Shown: in pieces, positions 43,411-55,604 of the stretch
Position numbering within the stretch: position 1 is the first letter of the stretch
Layout: each line of letters starts with the position of its first letter
Assembly: GCF_024362695.1 (NCBI RefSeq)
Contig: NC_065414.1
Location: 7,519,501 to 7,583,500 of the forward strand
Length of the DNA stretch: 64,000 nt
Direction of reading: 5' to 3'
Source of the DNA: Pectinophora gossypiella
Taxonomy: Eukaryota > Arthropoda > Insecta > Lepidoptera > Gelechiidae
The notes under the pieces: model-generated
The model's input: the letters and a program-made list of their open reading frames with translations, nothing else
Database searches by the model: none
What the model was told of the DNA's origin: nothing
Position numbers and translations under genes: made by a program

Positions 43411-46056
43411 TTCCAAAATATACATTACAAGACATTCCGTATAAATTAAGCAGATATTCCGTAGTAATTAATTTTATCATTTAACGAACGAAATTGAACG
43501 AAAACTGATATAAAACACTGTGCAGTGTTGTATCAGTTCTACCCGAATCTACATGTGAACGTACCTTACTGTATTTCAAAGTTGTAATAGCTAACAATAT
43601 TCATTTAACCCCGTTATGTACGTTTCAAGTTTTCGAATTATATTATCCATAAAATAGATACCCTACCGGGGAGTTTTACTATATTTTCCGGAGTGAAAGG
43701 TTTAATATTTACAGTTTCTGACGTCCACTCGGGCTTTCAGAAGCAAAAAATATTGCAGTTTGATGTAAAATGTATGTCGAGGCTTGCTTCTTATTATTTG
43801 TTAGATAGCGTATGTTTGTTATACGTAGGATTATAACAAAGTTATGACATGGACACAGATTTGCTTTCATGTGATTTGCGGAAATAGTCCATTGTGACCG
43901 ATTTTTCACGAAATGTAACACATTTCAATACCGAATTACCTTTTAATACCTCATGGATTTACACGTGTGGATTGCCATTGCAAAATTTGAAATGTCGATA
44001 ATGTGAATGATTTAATCTCAATTCCAAATTGTGTTTGTTGATGTGTTTTGACTATGATGAAAGTGGTAGAAACGAAAGTCGTGTGTCAGGGTCTTAGTAA
44101 CTGGAATTCTATGGTCTGCCTACCCCAACTCGAAATAGGCGTGATCTTATGTATGTATGTATGCAAAATTGTGATGGTTTTAAAGGGTCATTATATTTTA
44201 TTACTTATAATTATGATGAAGCCATCTTGTTATATTTTGTCCAGCTAAGTAGCTATGCCAAATTAGACAAACCTAAAAAAAATACAGACAATAATCCTAA
44301 ATTTATACTATTTAAAAAAGAAACAAATATATTTACTCAAATATTGTGTTCTTAGCTTTTTATTTTCCAGTTACAACTAAAACTGTAAAACGTAATTTTA
44401 AATCGACAAAGTTTTATTCTGTTTCAAAGATAAGTTCAAACAGTTACTACTAAAATAAGTGAAATACGGAATAATCAGCTGTATGAAGATACAGGTAAGA
44501 TCCACTCACATAGTTAAGGCATCCTAAACTATACTCAAGTGGTTAATTTTAATATATTTTGTACCTATGCGTAATGAGACTAAGTATTTACTAAAATAAA
44601 TTTATCTTATGTATTAATGATAATCATAAAAGAGTTTAGAGCAAGATAGAGAGCCAAAGGCGGAAGTAGGCCAAATAGTCCAAGCTTCATATGTCGACAA
44701 TGTAACATGCAACCATTATCTATTAATAATGCTTTATGAACCGAGTGTTGATTGAAACTACGTAATGTGCAGAACCATGGACTATATCTAGCTTGACCGC
44801 AGGATACCTATGCATATGACCTAGATTGCACCAGCAGAAGCATAGATATATCGGCGTCTTGGGAAATTCGGTGTTTCCGAATAGTTCTTCATGAATAAAT
44901 ACCGCAATGGCCGTTTACCGTTTCCCGTCTCTGCATTGGCGATGTTCAAAATCATACATTGACATACAATCAAACCCGTTAAGGTCTCGACGAGGTCAAT
45001 AATTTATTTTTCTAAGCAGAAAACCTCTCCTTTTTACGAAATGAGGGGTTATCTTTTTATTATTATTTTTTATCCTAACTGCTGGATAGATGGCGCTGAA
45101 CTTAGTAGGTTACTGCATGGAACGGAAACGTTATATTATTTGTGTTTTTCTTTTTGAAATCATAAAACGAAACGTACATGTCACATTGATTATGTTGTGA
45201 AATAAAAAAGAAATAATGAAGAAATAAAACAGAATAGTATCAGATGATATCGATATCGTATGTCCCGAGAGAATGAAAATAAGAAGAGAAGTATTTATCT
45301 AGTTTATTTATTTCCTAAATATAATAAAAGATTTTTTATTCTATCATTGGCATCTTGGCAAGTAGTTGATAAGCGCCATCTAACGAGGTCTTGAGAACTA
45401 TTTTTTTTATTCTAAAAAAGTAAACTTCTATCTTTTTTTCTAGGTAAGTATCTTTAGCTTGACCTTGACTTGGGAATGCCAACTTCGGTTTAACCCAAAT
45501 AAGATCGTAAAAGCATCTTTATCTTTTTCTCCAAAAAATATAAATGATAATTTGGATTAAATTAAGTTTGACAAGAGGAATTGAAGATGAGCACTGGCTT
45601 GTCAGAAAAATATCAATTTTAATATGGCGTGATCATTTTGGGCGCTTTTCGAAGAAGTAAGGTCTTCTTTAGAAACTTTAGCCTGTTCCATGTTTTAGTT
45701 CTTATGCTTATGGAACATCCCATTATACGTACATTATTACGTGGAATGCAATAAATAATTCAGTATAGAGTTTAGGTAACTGGACATCTGAAAAAAAAAA
45801 TAAACATTCGTATCATGATAAACTTCAACATTTATTCTGCCAAGTTGTACTGGGTGTTGTAAATTCCTCAGAAGTCAAGTAGAGTCCGGAGTCATACATT
45901 CTAAATGAAGTATAAGTAATGGAATGTGCCAGTCACATATCGTGACCCTCAGAGACTTTCCAGAATTATTTTACGTAATACAAGTCTCTAATACATTGAT
46001 TGGATAATATTGTAGTTTATAGAACACAAGAGCACGCTTGTACTGCATTTCGTTTA
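43411..46056. other. Noncoding
   Basis: Apart from the LINE scrap at 44108 and two GCGCCATCT motifs (45088, 45372), nothing was recognised. Frames 43709-43921, 44048-44248 and 44149-44355 lack protein-like character. Confidence 0.45.
44108..44162 (+). mobile_element. LINE 3' end fragment, (CATA)n tail family
   Basis: CTATGGTCTGCCTACCCC, CGAAATAGGCGTGATC and TTATGTATGTATGTATG form a sense copy of the terminal block. Confidence 0.65.
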
Positions 46057-46532
46057 TATAGGGTGTTAGTGTCATCGTATCAAAAACTTTGAGCGATGAT
46101 TCAGAACATGATTCCGAGTTGATATCAAGTGGAATAATCCGTCGAAAAAGTATGGATCTGAAAATAATTAAAAAAAAAACACAAACATTTTCATGAATTT
46201 TCTGACAGAAAATTCCACTTGATACCAACTCAGAATCATGGTCAGAATCAGTATTTGTTACGGTGTCACTAACACCCATACCTACTCTATGGCTACATGC
46301 ATGTATTTGTATGGGGTGTAAGTGACATCGTGTCGAATACTGGGAGGGATGATTCAGGTTCTGAGTTAATATCAAGTGGCATTTTCTATCGCAAAAGTAT
46401 AGATTTGAAAATAATTTAAATAAACTAAAAAATAACAAATTTTGTGACGGAAAACTCCAGTTGATATTAAATCAGAATCATGGTGTGAAACATCTCCCTC
46501 AATATTCGTTACGATGTCACTAACACCCTGTA
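46057..46532. mobile_element. Fold-back element, complete dimer
   Basis: Unit 1 46057-46277 and unit 2 46313-46532, each palindromic, are joined by a linker (CATACCTACTCTATGGCTAC...) matching that at 21001. Outer ends TATAGGGTGTTAG and CTAACACCCTGTATA pair. The long frame 45971-46438 on the - strand is repeat-derived and not a gene. Confidence 0.85.
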
Positions 46533-46544
46533 TATATTATGTTT

Positions 46545-46655
46545 CCAACCCACAGAGGAGTAGCGTGGTGGAGTATGCTCCATAACCCCTCCGTTTGAAT
46601 GAGGCGAGCCCTGTGCCCAGCAGTGGGACGTGTATAGGCTGTTTATGTTATGTTT
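46545..46655 (+). mobile_element. SINE family 3, 5'-truncated fragment
   Basis: GTAGCGTGGTGGAGTATGCTCC, CCCCTCCG and GTGCCCAGCAGTGGGACG followed by TATAGGCTGTTTATGTTATG match the family's 3' end and tail. It sits directly after the fold-back dimer at 46057-46532. Confidence 0.78.
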
Positions 46656-47185
46656 CATAAACTGATTTGTGTCTGGATGTTTTTTCACCAATCAGTAGCA
46701 GTGGAGCAGTATAATGGGCAAGGTTTTTGTAAAGGTTGGAAGAAATTGCTACCTTAGAAATAAGGATGCCTTTTGTTCAACTTTTTTCTTTGTGACTGTT
46801 TATTTAATGTATTTTTTTTTGGTGTAATAGTTTACTGACGTATTTATGGAGTGTGTTCCAGACGAACGGGTACCTTCCAAAAAGACTGTTTAAGTAATTC
46901 AATTATATATTTTTTCATTCATACCAAAATGAGAAAATTTCTGATTCTCCCTATTATAGATTTGCGTCCGTCGCTATTCAATACTCTGGTAATCAAATTG
47001 AAAGCGCCCAAAGTCGGTATGAAGGTCCTAGTCCCCACTCTAAAGTACTTGACCCAAAACAAGTCGATAATTTTCATAATACTTTTTTCTTAAAACGAAG
47101 AACTCTCATCTTTTTCTCTTTGACCGACCAGTTAGTGAATTAACTCGAAGCTTCCTTTTTTTGGTGTGACTGTAAAATCGTTCGG

Positions 47186-47252
47186 TATCGGGGTTCTGAA
47201 ATGTTTGTAGTCGCGAGCTGATTGGCCGCCTCTATGGCTGGAGTAAACGGGT
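47186..47252 (+). repeat. Interspersed repeat, 3' fragment of the 51010 family
   Basis: GTATCGGGGTTCTGAAATG and GTCGCGAGCTGATTGGCCGC match the end of the family. Confidence 0.65.
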
Positions 47253-50200
47253 AGTCAGGATCGTGTATTTCAATATAGCAATATATTTCGTATATTGCTG
47301 ATATTTTTCAGACGGTTTCAATCACTTTACACGAGAAAAGAGATAGAATTCTATTTGTATTTTTATTAAAATGAGGAGTTCCAAATTAAAAAGTGCTGGA
47401 TCAGATGGATTTACGTAGGATTTAAAAAAAATCAATGAATAAATTTGTTAATATTAAAGTTTTCAATTTGCGCGAGTGAAATTGCAGATTTGTTGTATAG
47501 GATTAAGTGGATTTGAAGCAGCGTGGAAAATACAGTACTTACTTTCTGTCATTGGATGTTTTTTTAAAGAAATTTATCACAACAGAATCAATCGACCAAA
47601 TCTCCGTTGATACGTCACTATGCTTAGGCTTCTGGACTTTTGAGAGCTCTAATTCGTAGGTACCACACATTGAAGATATTTTAAAAAGTTATCTATATTG
47701 AAATATAAAATACTATGTGCGCTGAAGTAGGCGTTCTGTTTAATGAAACTTAACAAAATTAATCTGATAGCTAAGTATTGAACAACGGCAATGAATCAAT
47801 GAATCCATAAGTATGAGTAAGACAAGTTAAATATTAATCAGCACTGGTACTTCTGTGGCTGGTACGCTAGTTTCGTAAACTGATAAGTTTGTTTAACAAG
47901 TAGCACTGAGTTTGAAACCCCCTGTACCCATAGCTATGTGTTCATATTTTTGTTTAAGGAGAAAAGAGAAGACGAAAAAAGTGTCTTCAAACATGCTTTG
48001 CGAGTAATAATGTAAGCATTAAAATTACTTCTTAATGAGGTACAAACAAATTCATTAAACCTAAAAATAAAATGTTTCCTAATGCTAACTCTATAAATTA
48101 ATTAAATACAAACATAAATGACTTAAATCATTGGAGTGTAGATCATTGAATTTCATTTTATCAACTCGTTGATGCGGACAATGGGTGCACTTCAGTGAAT
48201 ATTGTTTTTAGTAAATGTTTTCATCAATCTATGTATAAGTATATTAATTTCGCTGTAAGTTTGAATAGGTATTATAAATAAAAAATAGTTTTCACAAAGA
48301 CAAAATTTAAATCGAATAAAAAAAGAATTATGACTCGGGCGGGACTCAAACTGCGGGTTCAAGTCCTGTCCAAGACAAAACATTTTTTTTTTCGATTTAA
48401 GTTTTTTGACTTTCCCTCAGCACGGGTGTAAGTATTATAAAAACAAAAATCAGTCACTTAAAACTTGAATAAATTGAAGCTTGATTTATTAAACTTGCAA
48501 TGCTTTCGCTATCAAGCCATTCTAGGCAAATATGTGTACAATAAGTCTGATACAAAAAAGGAATACCACACTCAGTTTTTCGACCCTAATTATAGGGGAT
48601 GAGGTCAGGATTTTTTGATTTCTTCTAAAGTTAAAACGAGCTTGACAATACTATTCAGATTTTCATTAACGAAAAGAGTCTTAGTCATAATAATATAAGC
48701 TAGTAATAATTAAGTATATTTTATAAAGGGAAAGACTATACAAAGGAGGAAGTAAAGTGAGTTGAGTTAATATTTATAGAGATTGAAACTGAATCTTTTA
48801 TTGAGGCCCAGTTTCACTAGCGTAGATTAGGTTCTGACGTCATTTCGTTAAGTGATTCTACAGTTCAGCGTAGTCCATAACACATTAATTATAGCTGGTG
48901 GTCTATTTGTAGATAAGTAGATATTTTTTTTAAATAAAAGTTAGCAATAACATCGCAACAAATAGATAATTAATTGTTTTTCACGTTACTTATAGCTTTA
49001 CCTAGCTTTAACTACGTATACTTGGCGAGAAGGAAACCTTGTAGTCATCTTAGTTGGTACGGTAATATTTTTAGTGTGACTACAAATTACTGATTGGTTG
49101 CCCTTCATAATCGAGTAACATAACGTATTTTACTTATATTCTGAAATCCAATTTGTAAAATGGATAGGAAAATGTGCGAAATTAAATTATTCGAAGAGAT
49201 AATTAAAAAGGGTCCGATTAAATAACATCCGCTTTGCCTTAACTGGGATGAGGATGTTATATAAAAAATTATAAAAAATGTATTTTGTTATGTTATTTGT
49301 ACAAATACTGATGTAATATTTTATAACCATTCAGCGTTTCGTGATCTTTATCGTTGTGCCAATGATTTTGTATACCATTCCTCAAATTCGTTAACTACCG
49401 AAATTGATTGCATTAAGTACATTGATCCTACATTATGAATTATGACACAACATTTTTCGTAAACACACCTTCACAAATACATGTTTGACAAAAGTATGCT
49501 ATCATTATTCTTCTAGTTCTTGCCACAAAGAGTTTACTGGCGTTAGTTTACTTATATCATAGAATAAATAATAACACATGTATAGAACGAACGTTCCTCG
49601 CCCCGCACTTCATACCGTTGCCGGGCTAGATTTTCTTCATCCTTCTTCCACCTCCCCCCCCCCCTTTGGTCTAGCTTTAGTCTAAATGGCCGTTAGCCCT
49701 TAGGAGCAAGAGAGCGCGCGCGGACTGTCTGTTTCGCTCGCACTTACGCGGTAATGCTGCTCACAGTAAGAACGAGATTTTTGTATGGAGTGCCCTAGCT
49801 GATGTTCTATGTATGTATTCTTGCCGTATTGTACAGACAAAACATAGTCTGAGCAGATGAGACTCAAGTTTCCGTCACACTTTATTGGATAAAGCCCCCG
49901 CGGCGCGCTGCAGGTTTCGTTTTACAAGCCCAAATACAATGCTGTTATCACTGTTGGAGCTCTTTCTTTCCAGGAAAATGCAGTTGTTTGGCATCCTTTG
50001 TACAAAGAGAGAATAAGGCAAATGTATTACATAAAATGCCGCCTGTAATTCCTGTTTTACATAACTCGATAGCTTGTTTACTACCTCACAGCGACCTAAG
50101 ATGTTAAAAAAGATATTATTATAATGTTACTTTTTAAATATATATAAATAAAATATATATTTTCATTATTATTTATTTATATTTCGAAGTAAGACGCTTT

Positions 50201-50403
50201 GTGAAAGTCAAAAATTCTGACTCAGAATGAGTTAAGAATCTTAACTGATCCTTTAGATACTTTCATTCCGTTATCTTAATTCCGTATTTCTGTCACGTCA
50301 TCATCCTTTATTAAATCTGGTTTTCTGAGATATTGGAAAACAACTTGTATTGGTTCGTACTCTGGTATCTTATTTATATTTCAATAAAACTTTCTTTATA
50401 AAG
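47253..50403. other. Noncoding
   Basis: A 14-base C run at about 49657 and a GC-rich patch at 49600-49930 with GAGAGCGCGCGCGG stand out; the patch could be a promoter or a repeat. A small repeat lies at 48300. No gene is supported. Confidence 0.4.
48300..48395. mobile_element. Small repeat with B-box-like motif and inverted ends
   Basis: TTAAATCGAA with an A run at 48306 is mirrored by a T run with TTCGATTTAA at about 48394. Between them lie GACTCGGGCGGGAC and GCGGGTTCAAGTCCTGTCC. The motif GGTTCAAGTCC fits a Pol III B box. The frame 48192-48383 across it is not convincing as a gene. Confidence 0.45.
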
Positions 50404-50481
50404 TAATTAAAACACATAATAACGGGTTCTTACCGCGTTTAAATGGGGATATGAGACTCCCGATATTATGTGTTTTAATTA
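50404..50481. repeat. Hairpin, 18-bp perfect inverted repeat
   Basis: TAATTAAAACACATAATA at 50404-50421 and TATTATGTGTTTTAATTA at 50464-50481 are exact reverse complements, and CGGG/CCCG extend the stem inward after a one-base mismatch. The loop (TTCTTACCGCG...GGGATATGAGACT) is GC-richer than the flanks. It may be a small transposable element or a structured site. Confidence 0.6.
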
Positions 50482-51009
50482 TGATAATAACCGCGTAAAC
50501 TTAAAACAATTTATAAAGTAAGTTTACAAATCATAATTTTTAATTTCGTGCAACTGGGTTCCGTGCATTCGATACTCACCAAGGGCAGGCTATCATTCCC
50601 AGTGAGTTTATTAATTGAGATAGTTCGACGTGTGGCGTATGCCTTGGGGTATTATCGGTTTACCGTCCCTAAAAATACTACCGTTGTCTAGGCCACGAGC
50701 CTAACAGTGAATAATGTATATGAAGAAGTAGGTCACTGCGACGAACTAACATTATATTTGGAAAGATTATGGAGTATTGGGGAAAATCGGTGATAGGGCG
50801 AGGAAATTCATAATTTAAATCATGTCTGACAGGCAAAGTTGGACGAAATGAAGGAATCGGTGTCACATTATAACGCTTCCAGATATGTACTTAGTTAAAA
50901 AATCTACAAACACTTAACCTTATGATCAATTTATCAAAATGCTAATCAAAATAAGGTAAATCGACTATGTGGAGTATGTATAACAAACAGTGAGAGAATT
51001 GGAGATTTT

Positions 51010-51330
51010 TTTTGACGTGACTTATTGTAGATTTGCCGCAGATGGCATTAACTACTTGGCTGGACAAATGGGGAGCGCTGAAGGCTCTCACCCGGTACAA
51101 CGTTTAAGACAACAGGCCTGAGGGTGCCCAGTTGGGCGGGAACCTCGGCTCAGGGCGTCGTCTGAGAGGAAGAATATTTGAAAGGATTAATCGACCCTAG
51201 TGGGTCGATAGCGATAAGCGCTGAATGAGGGAAATCGTCGACCACGCCGGCAGGGTCGTTATCTGGGTTCTGAAGTGTTTGGTGTCGCGAGCTGATTGGC
51301 CGCCTCTATGGCTAAAGTAGAGAATTGGAG
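51010..51330 (+). repeat. Interspersed repeat, full-length copy of GCCGCAGATGGCATTAACTA family
   Basis: Contains GACGTGACTTATTGTAGATT, TTTGCCGCAGATGGCATTAA, GGTGCCCAGTTGGGCGGGAA, CCTAGTGGGTCGATAGCG and GTCGCGAGCTGATTGGCCGC in this order. Partial copies: 15720-15945 (reverse), 4250-4460, 47186-47252, and possibly 1118-1180 and 42345-42402. Confidence 0.7.
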
Positions 51331-52221
51331 AGATATTCCATAATATTGTGGTAACACTTCTGTCTGAGTTTGACACAACTCTTGTTAGTTTCATCATCAT
51401 CACAGATTCCCCTTCATTCGGTAATTAATCTAACGTTTTAGTTAGCACATTAAATACATTCAATATGCACTAAAACGATATTAACGCCGATTATACACCT
51501 ACCAATCCCCTACAAATTGGTTTAAATATCTGATATTTGCTCCTTAAGTACCTGAGGTTGAATTCAGGAGTCGTAAAGAGGAAAAATCGCCGAAGCGATA
51601 AGATAGAAACGTGTTCGGAATCAATTATTTTAAAGGTATTCACTGCCCTGGAAGATTTGCAAGATAATATATTGTTAAGTACGTACATTATCATTTCTTT
51701 TGGGTATTTTAAATGTTGGGGCTTATAACAGTAAGGAACCCTCTTACAACTTGAATGGCTGCATATCTAGAAGGATCTGTGTTTAAAATGTTCCGTCTAG
51801 CCGTTTTCCTTGAGAAAGGTAAATAGTAAATATACTACATATACCTAATAAGGTATAATGTACAGGTGCGAGTATATGAGTAGTAGCAGAGCGAGACGAG
51901 ATATTTTTTATTATACTTTTCAATTGTTTGTGCGTTTTATTGGTTTTATTTTTTTAAGGGTAAAGTCTTATTAGGTGCTTGCTAATTTAATGAAGAATGG
52001 AATTACTTCAAGCGGATTGATCACTACGTCACGGACCACGGATCAAGGTCACTACGAAATCGAGTCTATCATAAATAAATAGTCAAGTAACAATGGAAAG
52101 ACGAATAAATACTAATGAATGGATGATGGATGGATGGAATATGTACTATCCTAGATACAGTTTACTTGCAAAACTTATTCTCTGTATTTCCACCTGCTCT
52201 AGACTTTAGTCATTTAAGTCA

Positions 52222-52300
52222 CTGTGGTCCTGTGGTATACCGGCCTGCTACTCGAACGAGGAGCGCCAGTTCGAACTCCAGTACCGGACTTGCACCAACA
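52222..52300 (+). mobile_element. tRNA-like SINE head
   Basis: GTGGTCCTGTGGTATACCGG resembles an A box region and CCAGTTCGAACTCCAGTACC a B box region, 40 bases apart. The acceptor stem does not pair, so this is more likely a SINE head than a tRNA gene. No tail of a known family follows. Confidence 0.4.
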
Positions 52301-53783
52301 GTTATTCATTTATCTTAACTGCAGTTGTCACTAACAAAGTTGCCTCGACCATTACAGACGGCGATACGGCTCACCATCTATCACGTAGGTCTAAAAAGCT
52401 CGGTGACGTGTGAATATTTAGTTAATTTTACGATAGATGTACTGTGACAACCCCGATTGGGATAAAGTCGTGAGCGTATGTTATGATACACTTTAGTCTC
52501 ATGTAGGCGGAAGGTCGCACTAGTGATTAGATCATGAAGTTCCTTCGAACATGACTTGGCATTGATACTATGACGGGGCAAAATGCATCTGCGTCAAGGC
52601 ATTGGCCTTTGTTATCGTTTACACGAGAGACTGGTCGCTCTCAAGTCTTTTGCTTCGTATGTGACAGAGCTTAAGCCGTTCAAGGGATATTGTCAAGAAA
52701 TATTCTTTAGGTGTCAGCTTTATGTTCAGCCAAGTGAGTGTTCTGGGGAAGTTTAAAGAAACAGGGACATGTCAAAAAAGAATGATAGATACTTTAACCA
52801 GTGAACCAGCGATCCCGGCATCAATTTTCTATAGAATTAATTTGAGAAACATTTTTTTAAATTAATTTAGGTATGAGTGTTTCCTCACAAAAGTTCCGAA
52901 GGAGGCTTGTAACCGGCAGCAGGAAGTCGTACAATGATTTTATATATGCTAAGATATTATACTCGTATCGTCACCTTATAGTGATAAGATAACCAAGTAA
53001 GCACCTTTTTGAAAAATCACATTCTATTTTATTTAGCATAAGGATTTTATTGTTATGTATTTTTTTTAATGTGTACTATACCTATGTATTGTGTTCACCG
53101 GTGCCGGTAACCGCAGTATAATCTCTGTCATCGGGGTATTGTACATTGTACCTACTACAATACGGCAGAATATTGATCGCAGTGACAAAGCAGGTCAGGT
53201 TAAAGAGCTATTTTCGGAACATCCTTTTTAGGTTATGTCAAACATAAGAACGGATTAACCTAGTTCATTGTTTTCTTAAGTCATAAGAACGCCTAATAAT
53301 AGAAGAAAAAAGAAGAAGTATTATTGATTGATTGAATAGATCTATATCGAGAAATCAGTACTATTTAAGAGAAGATTTATTTTTCTGTCACATGACATTG
53401 TTAAAGTACCTACTGCTCAATCCATATTCTAATATATTTTTTATTAAATTATGTCCACTGATGGGCTTTGGCCGGTCCTCTAATTTTTCGCAGAAAAATA
53501 TTTTGCTTTTCTCCAAACAATTATTGGCATAATTTCGTTTCTCAAATAGTTTTTTTGACAATAACATAAATACGCATATATTCAATATGCAAAGTATCCA
53601 CTTGCCAAAGTTATCAACTTGCATTTTTAAATGGCATTATATTTATTATGCGTATTGTAGATGGTGGCAGAAAATTCGGTTAGTCGTAATTCGTAATAGA
53701 ATTCGAGTCAGCATACTAACCTAACCAAACCGTTCTTTAGCCTAACCTATTATTTACTATTTATTCCGTCCGTGCACGGTGCA

Positions 53784-55604
53784 TATGTTATGTTATGTTA
53801 TGTTAGTGGGCTCTGTTTTCCGCATTTAGACTCTAAGATGGCCCATTATGCGTGTGATTGTTGACTACGTAAGCCAACCTATCTCCTTCCAGAAGCTCAG
53901 AAGCCTCCTGGGGTTTTCACAGGCTTCGCGGAGCGACCCCATTTCTTTGAGGATTTTTACCCGTTGTGCTGACACTCCCGTGCATTCCAGGATTACATGG
54001 GGGGCAGTTTCTTCTGCGTCTAGACAGCCTCTGCAAAGTGGGCTGTCCGTTATCCCTAAGTTAAATAGGTGCTTGTTGAGTGGGCAGTGACCCGTAATAC
54101 TGCCCACTACTATTCGAAGGTCATTGCGGTTTAAGCGAAGCAGTCGACGAGTGAAGCTCTTGGATATCATAGGCATGATATCCTTCGACTGTCTGCATGT
54201 GGACAGCTGTGCCCATCTGTCGTTGTGTAGTTGCAGGGTATGGTCCCGTACCCACGAGCGTAACTGACTGAAAGGTATCGGTAGGATTGGTTCGGGTCCA
54301 TATATCCTTGTGTCTGATCCTCTCCTTGCCAGTTCGTCGGCGGCATCATTACCCAGCGATCCACTGTGCCCTTTAATCCACTGCAGGGTAACCTTGTTAG
54401 TTAAGGCCATCTTCTGCAGTTCTCTGTGGCACTCGTATATTAGCCCCGAGGTTATGTTGTCACTATTTAGGGCTTGTAAGACAGCTGCGCTGTCTGAGAG
54501 GATTCTGATGTCATAACCCTTGACATTTCTCTTCCTCACTGTGCTGGCGGCCTGAATTATGGCTACACATTCGCATTGAAAAATGGAGCTGTATTTTCCT
54601 AAAGCCACTGATTTTTTAATGTTTAAGTCGAGAGAGAAGACTCCGGCACCCGTCCCTGAGGACATTTTGGAACCATCTGTGTAGATGCGGAGTTCCCTGA
54701 TGCCGGATTGATCTCGCTCTGTTTCCTGCAGACTTATCACATAGTTTCTTTCTGTAATCTGTGTTTGTGGGATTCTGTCGCATGGGGCGAGTAAAAGTTT
54801 CTGATGTTGTATTGCCCTGTCTAGAATTTTGGTATGTGGGCCTATGCCATTTGTATCCCATATCCCGGTGTTGCGAAGTCTCATCGCTGCCATCGTGGCT
54901 TCCTGTTTAACGATCAGGTCCAGGGGTGGCAAGCTCAGAATTACTTCTAGTGCTGCAGTAGGTGCAGTTCTCATGCAGCCGGTAATAGCAGAGCAGGCCA
55001 ATCTCTGGAACTGCTGTAGCTTTGTAATGGTTGTGCTGAGCTCGGTCCTGGGCCACCAAACGACTGCTCCATATGCTAGTAATGGTTTTATCACGGTATT
55101 GTATAGCCAAAGCGTGATCTTAGGTGAGAGTCCCCATGTTTTCCCCATGAGCCGTTTGCATTGCCAGAACGCTATACAGGCTCTCTCCAGTTTGTTTTCT
55201 AGGTGTTTGTTCCATAGCAGCTTATTGTCTAGAATAACGCCCAGGTATTTGACTTCGCTACTTAATTTGAGATTTGTGCCGAAAAGTTTGGGTAATTTTA
55301 AGTTATCCAATTTCCGTTTATTTGTGAAAAGTATAAGTTCCGTCTTGGACGGATTTACCGATAGGTTGTGCCTAGTGCACCAGTCTTCGACTATCCTCAA
55401 AGCGGATCCCATGAGATCGCATAGTGTGTTTTCAAATCTCCCACTGATGAGAATAGATAAATCGTCAGCATAGCCCACTGTGAAGAATTTGTGTTTATTT
55501 AACGATTCTATCAATTCGTTAACCACTATGTTCCATAAGAGAGGCGATAGGACTCCGCCCTGTGGGCACCCTGCATATTCAGTAAATATTTTCAATGGTT
55601 CACG
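53784..55604 (-). mobile_element. 5'-truncated non-LTR retrotransposon (I/R1/LOA-like group)
   Basis: The insert starts inside the RT domain at about 55604 and ends in a simple tail of four to five ATAAC units at 53784-53805, on its own strand following a short 3' UTR after the stop at 53865. Such a truncated 5' end with a simple-repeat tail is the product expected of target-primed reverse transcription. No target duplication was found by eye. RT followed by RNase H and a CCHC knuckle is typical of the I, R1 and LOA groups; which clade cannot be settled by eye. Confidence 0.85.
53865..55595 (-). CDS. Reverse transcriptase C-terminus + RNase H + CCHC knuckle of non-LTR element (partial)
   Basis: 576 codons open without a stop. 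Near the N-terminus are the RT motifs GCPQGGVLSPLLWN and YADD (catalytic aspartates), then the thumb region with SEVKYLGVILD. From about residue 295 a complete RNase H domain carries YTDGS, an acidic ECVAI, SDSAAV and GNDAADELA, which supply the four catalytic acidic residues. The C-terminus has Cys-x2-Cys-x8-His-x4-Cys (CRGC...H...C). The endonuclease and the first RT motifs are missing, so this copy cannot move on its own. The uninterrupted frame suggests a fairly recent insertion. Confidence 0.88.
   Translation of the reverse strand: MKIFTEYAGCPQGGVLSPLLWNIVVNELIESLNKHKFFTVGYADDLSILISGRFENTLCDLMGSALRIVEDWCTRHNLSVNPSKTELILFTNKRKLDNLKLPKLFGTNLKLSSEVKYLGVILDNKLLWNKHLENKLERACIAFWQCKRLMGKTWGLSPKITLWLYNTVIKPLLAYGAVVWWPRTELSTTITKLQQFQRLACSAITGCMRTAPTAALEVILSLPPLDLIVKQEATMAAMRLRNTGIWDTNGIGPHTKILDRAIQHQKLLLAPCDRIPQTQITERNYVISLQETERDQSGIRELRIYTDGSKMSSGTGAGVFSLDLNIKKSVALGKYSSIFQCECVAIIQAASTVRKRNVKGYDIRILSDSAAVLQALNSDNITSGLIYECHRELQKMALTNKVTLQWIKGHSGSLGNDAADELARRGSDTRIYGPEPILPIPFSQLRSWVRDHTLQLHNDRWAQLSTCRQSKDIMPMISKSFTRRLLRLNRNDLRIVVGSITGHCPLNKHLFNLGITDSPLCRGCLDAEETAPHVILECTGVSAQRVKILKEMGSLREACENPRRLLSFWKEIGWLT

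Larger units (their letters stand above)
50482..53783. other. Noncoding around the 51010 repeat
   Basis: No coding frame is supported; the frames 53332-53532 and 53388-53624 overlap on opposite strands. A tRNA-like SINE head lies at 52222. Confidence 0.45.

Noticed and set aside
45971..46438. 155-codon - strand frame
   Set aside because: Lies across the fold-back dimer and reads its palindromic arms; repeat-derived.
52222..52300. Functional tRNA gene
   Set aside because: A- and B-box-like motifs present, but the acceptor stem does not pair and no T-run terminator follows at the right place; better as a SINE head.
54829..55473. 214-codon + strand frame
   Set aside because: Antisense shadow of the RT/RNase H frame; no recognisable protein.
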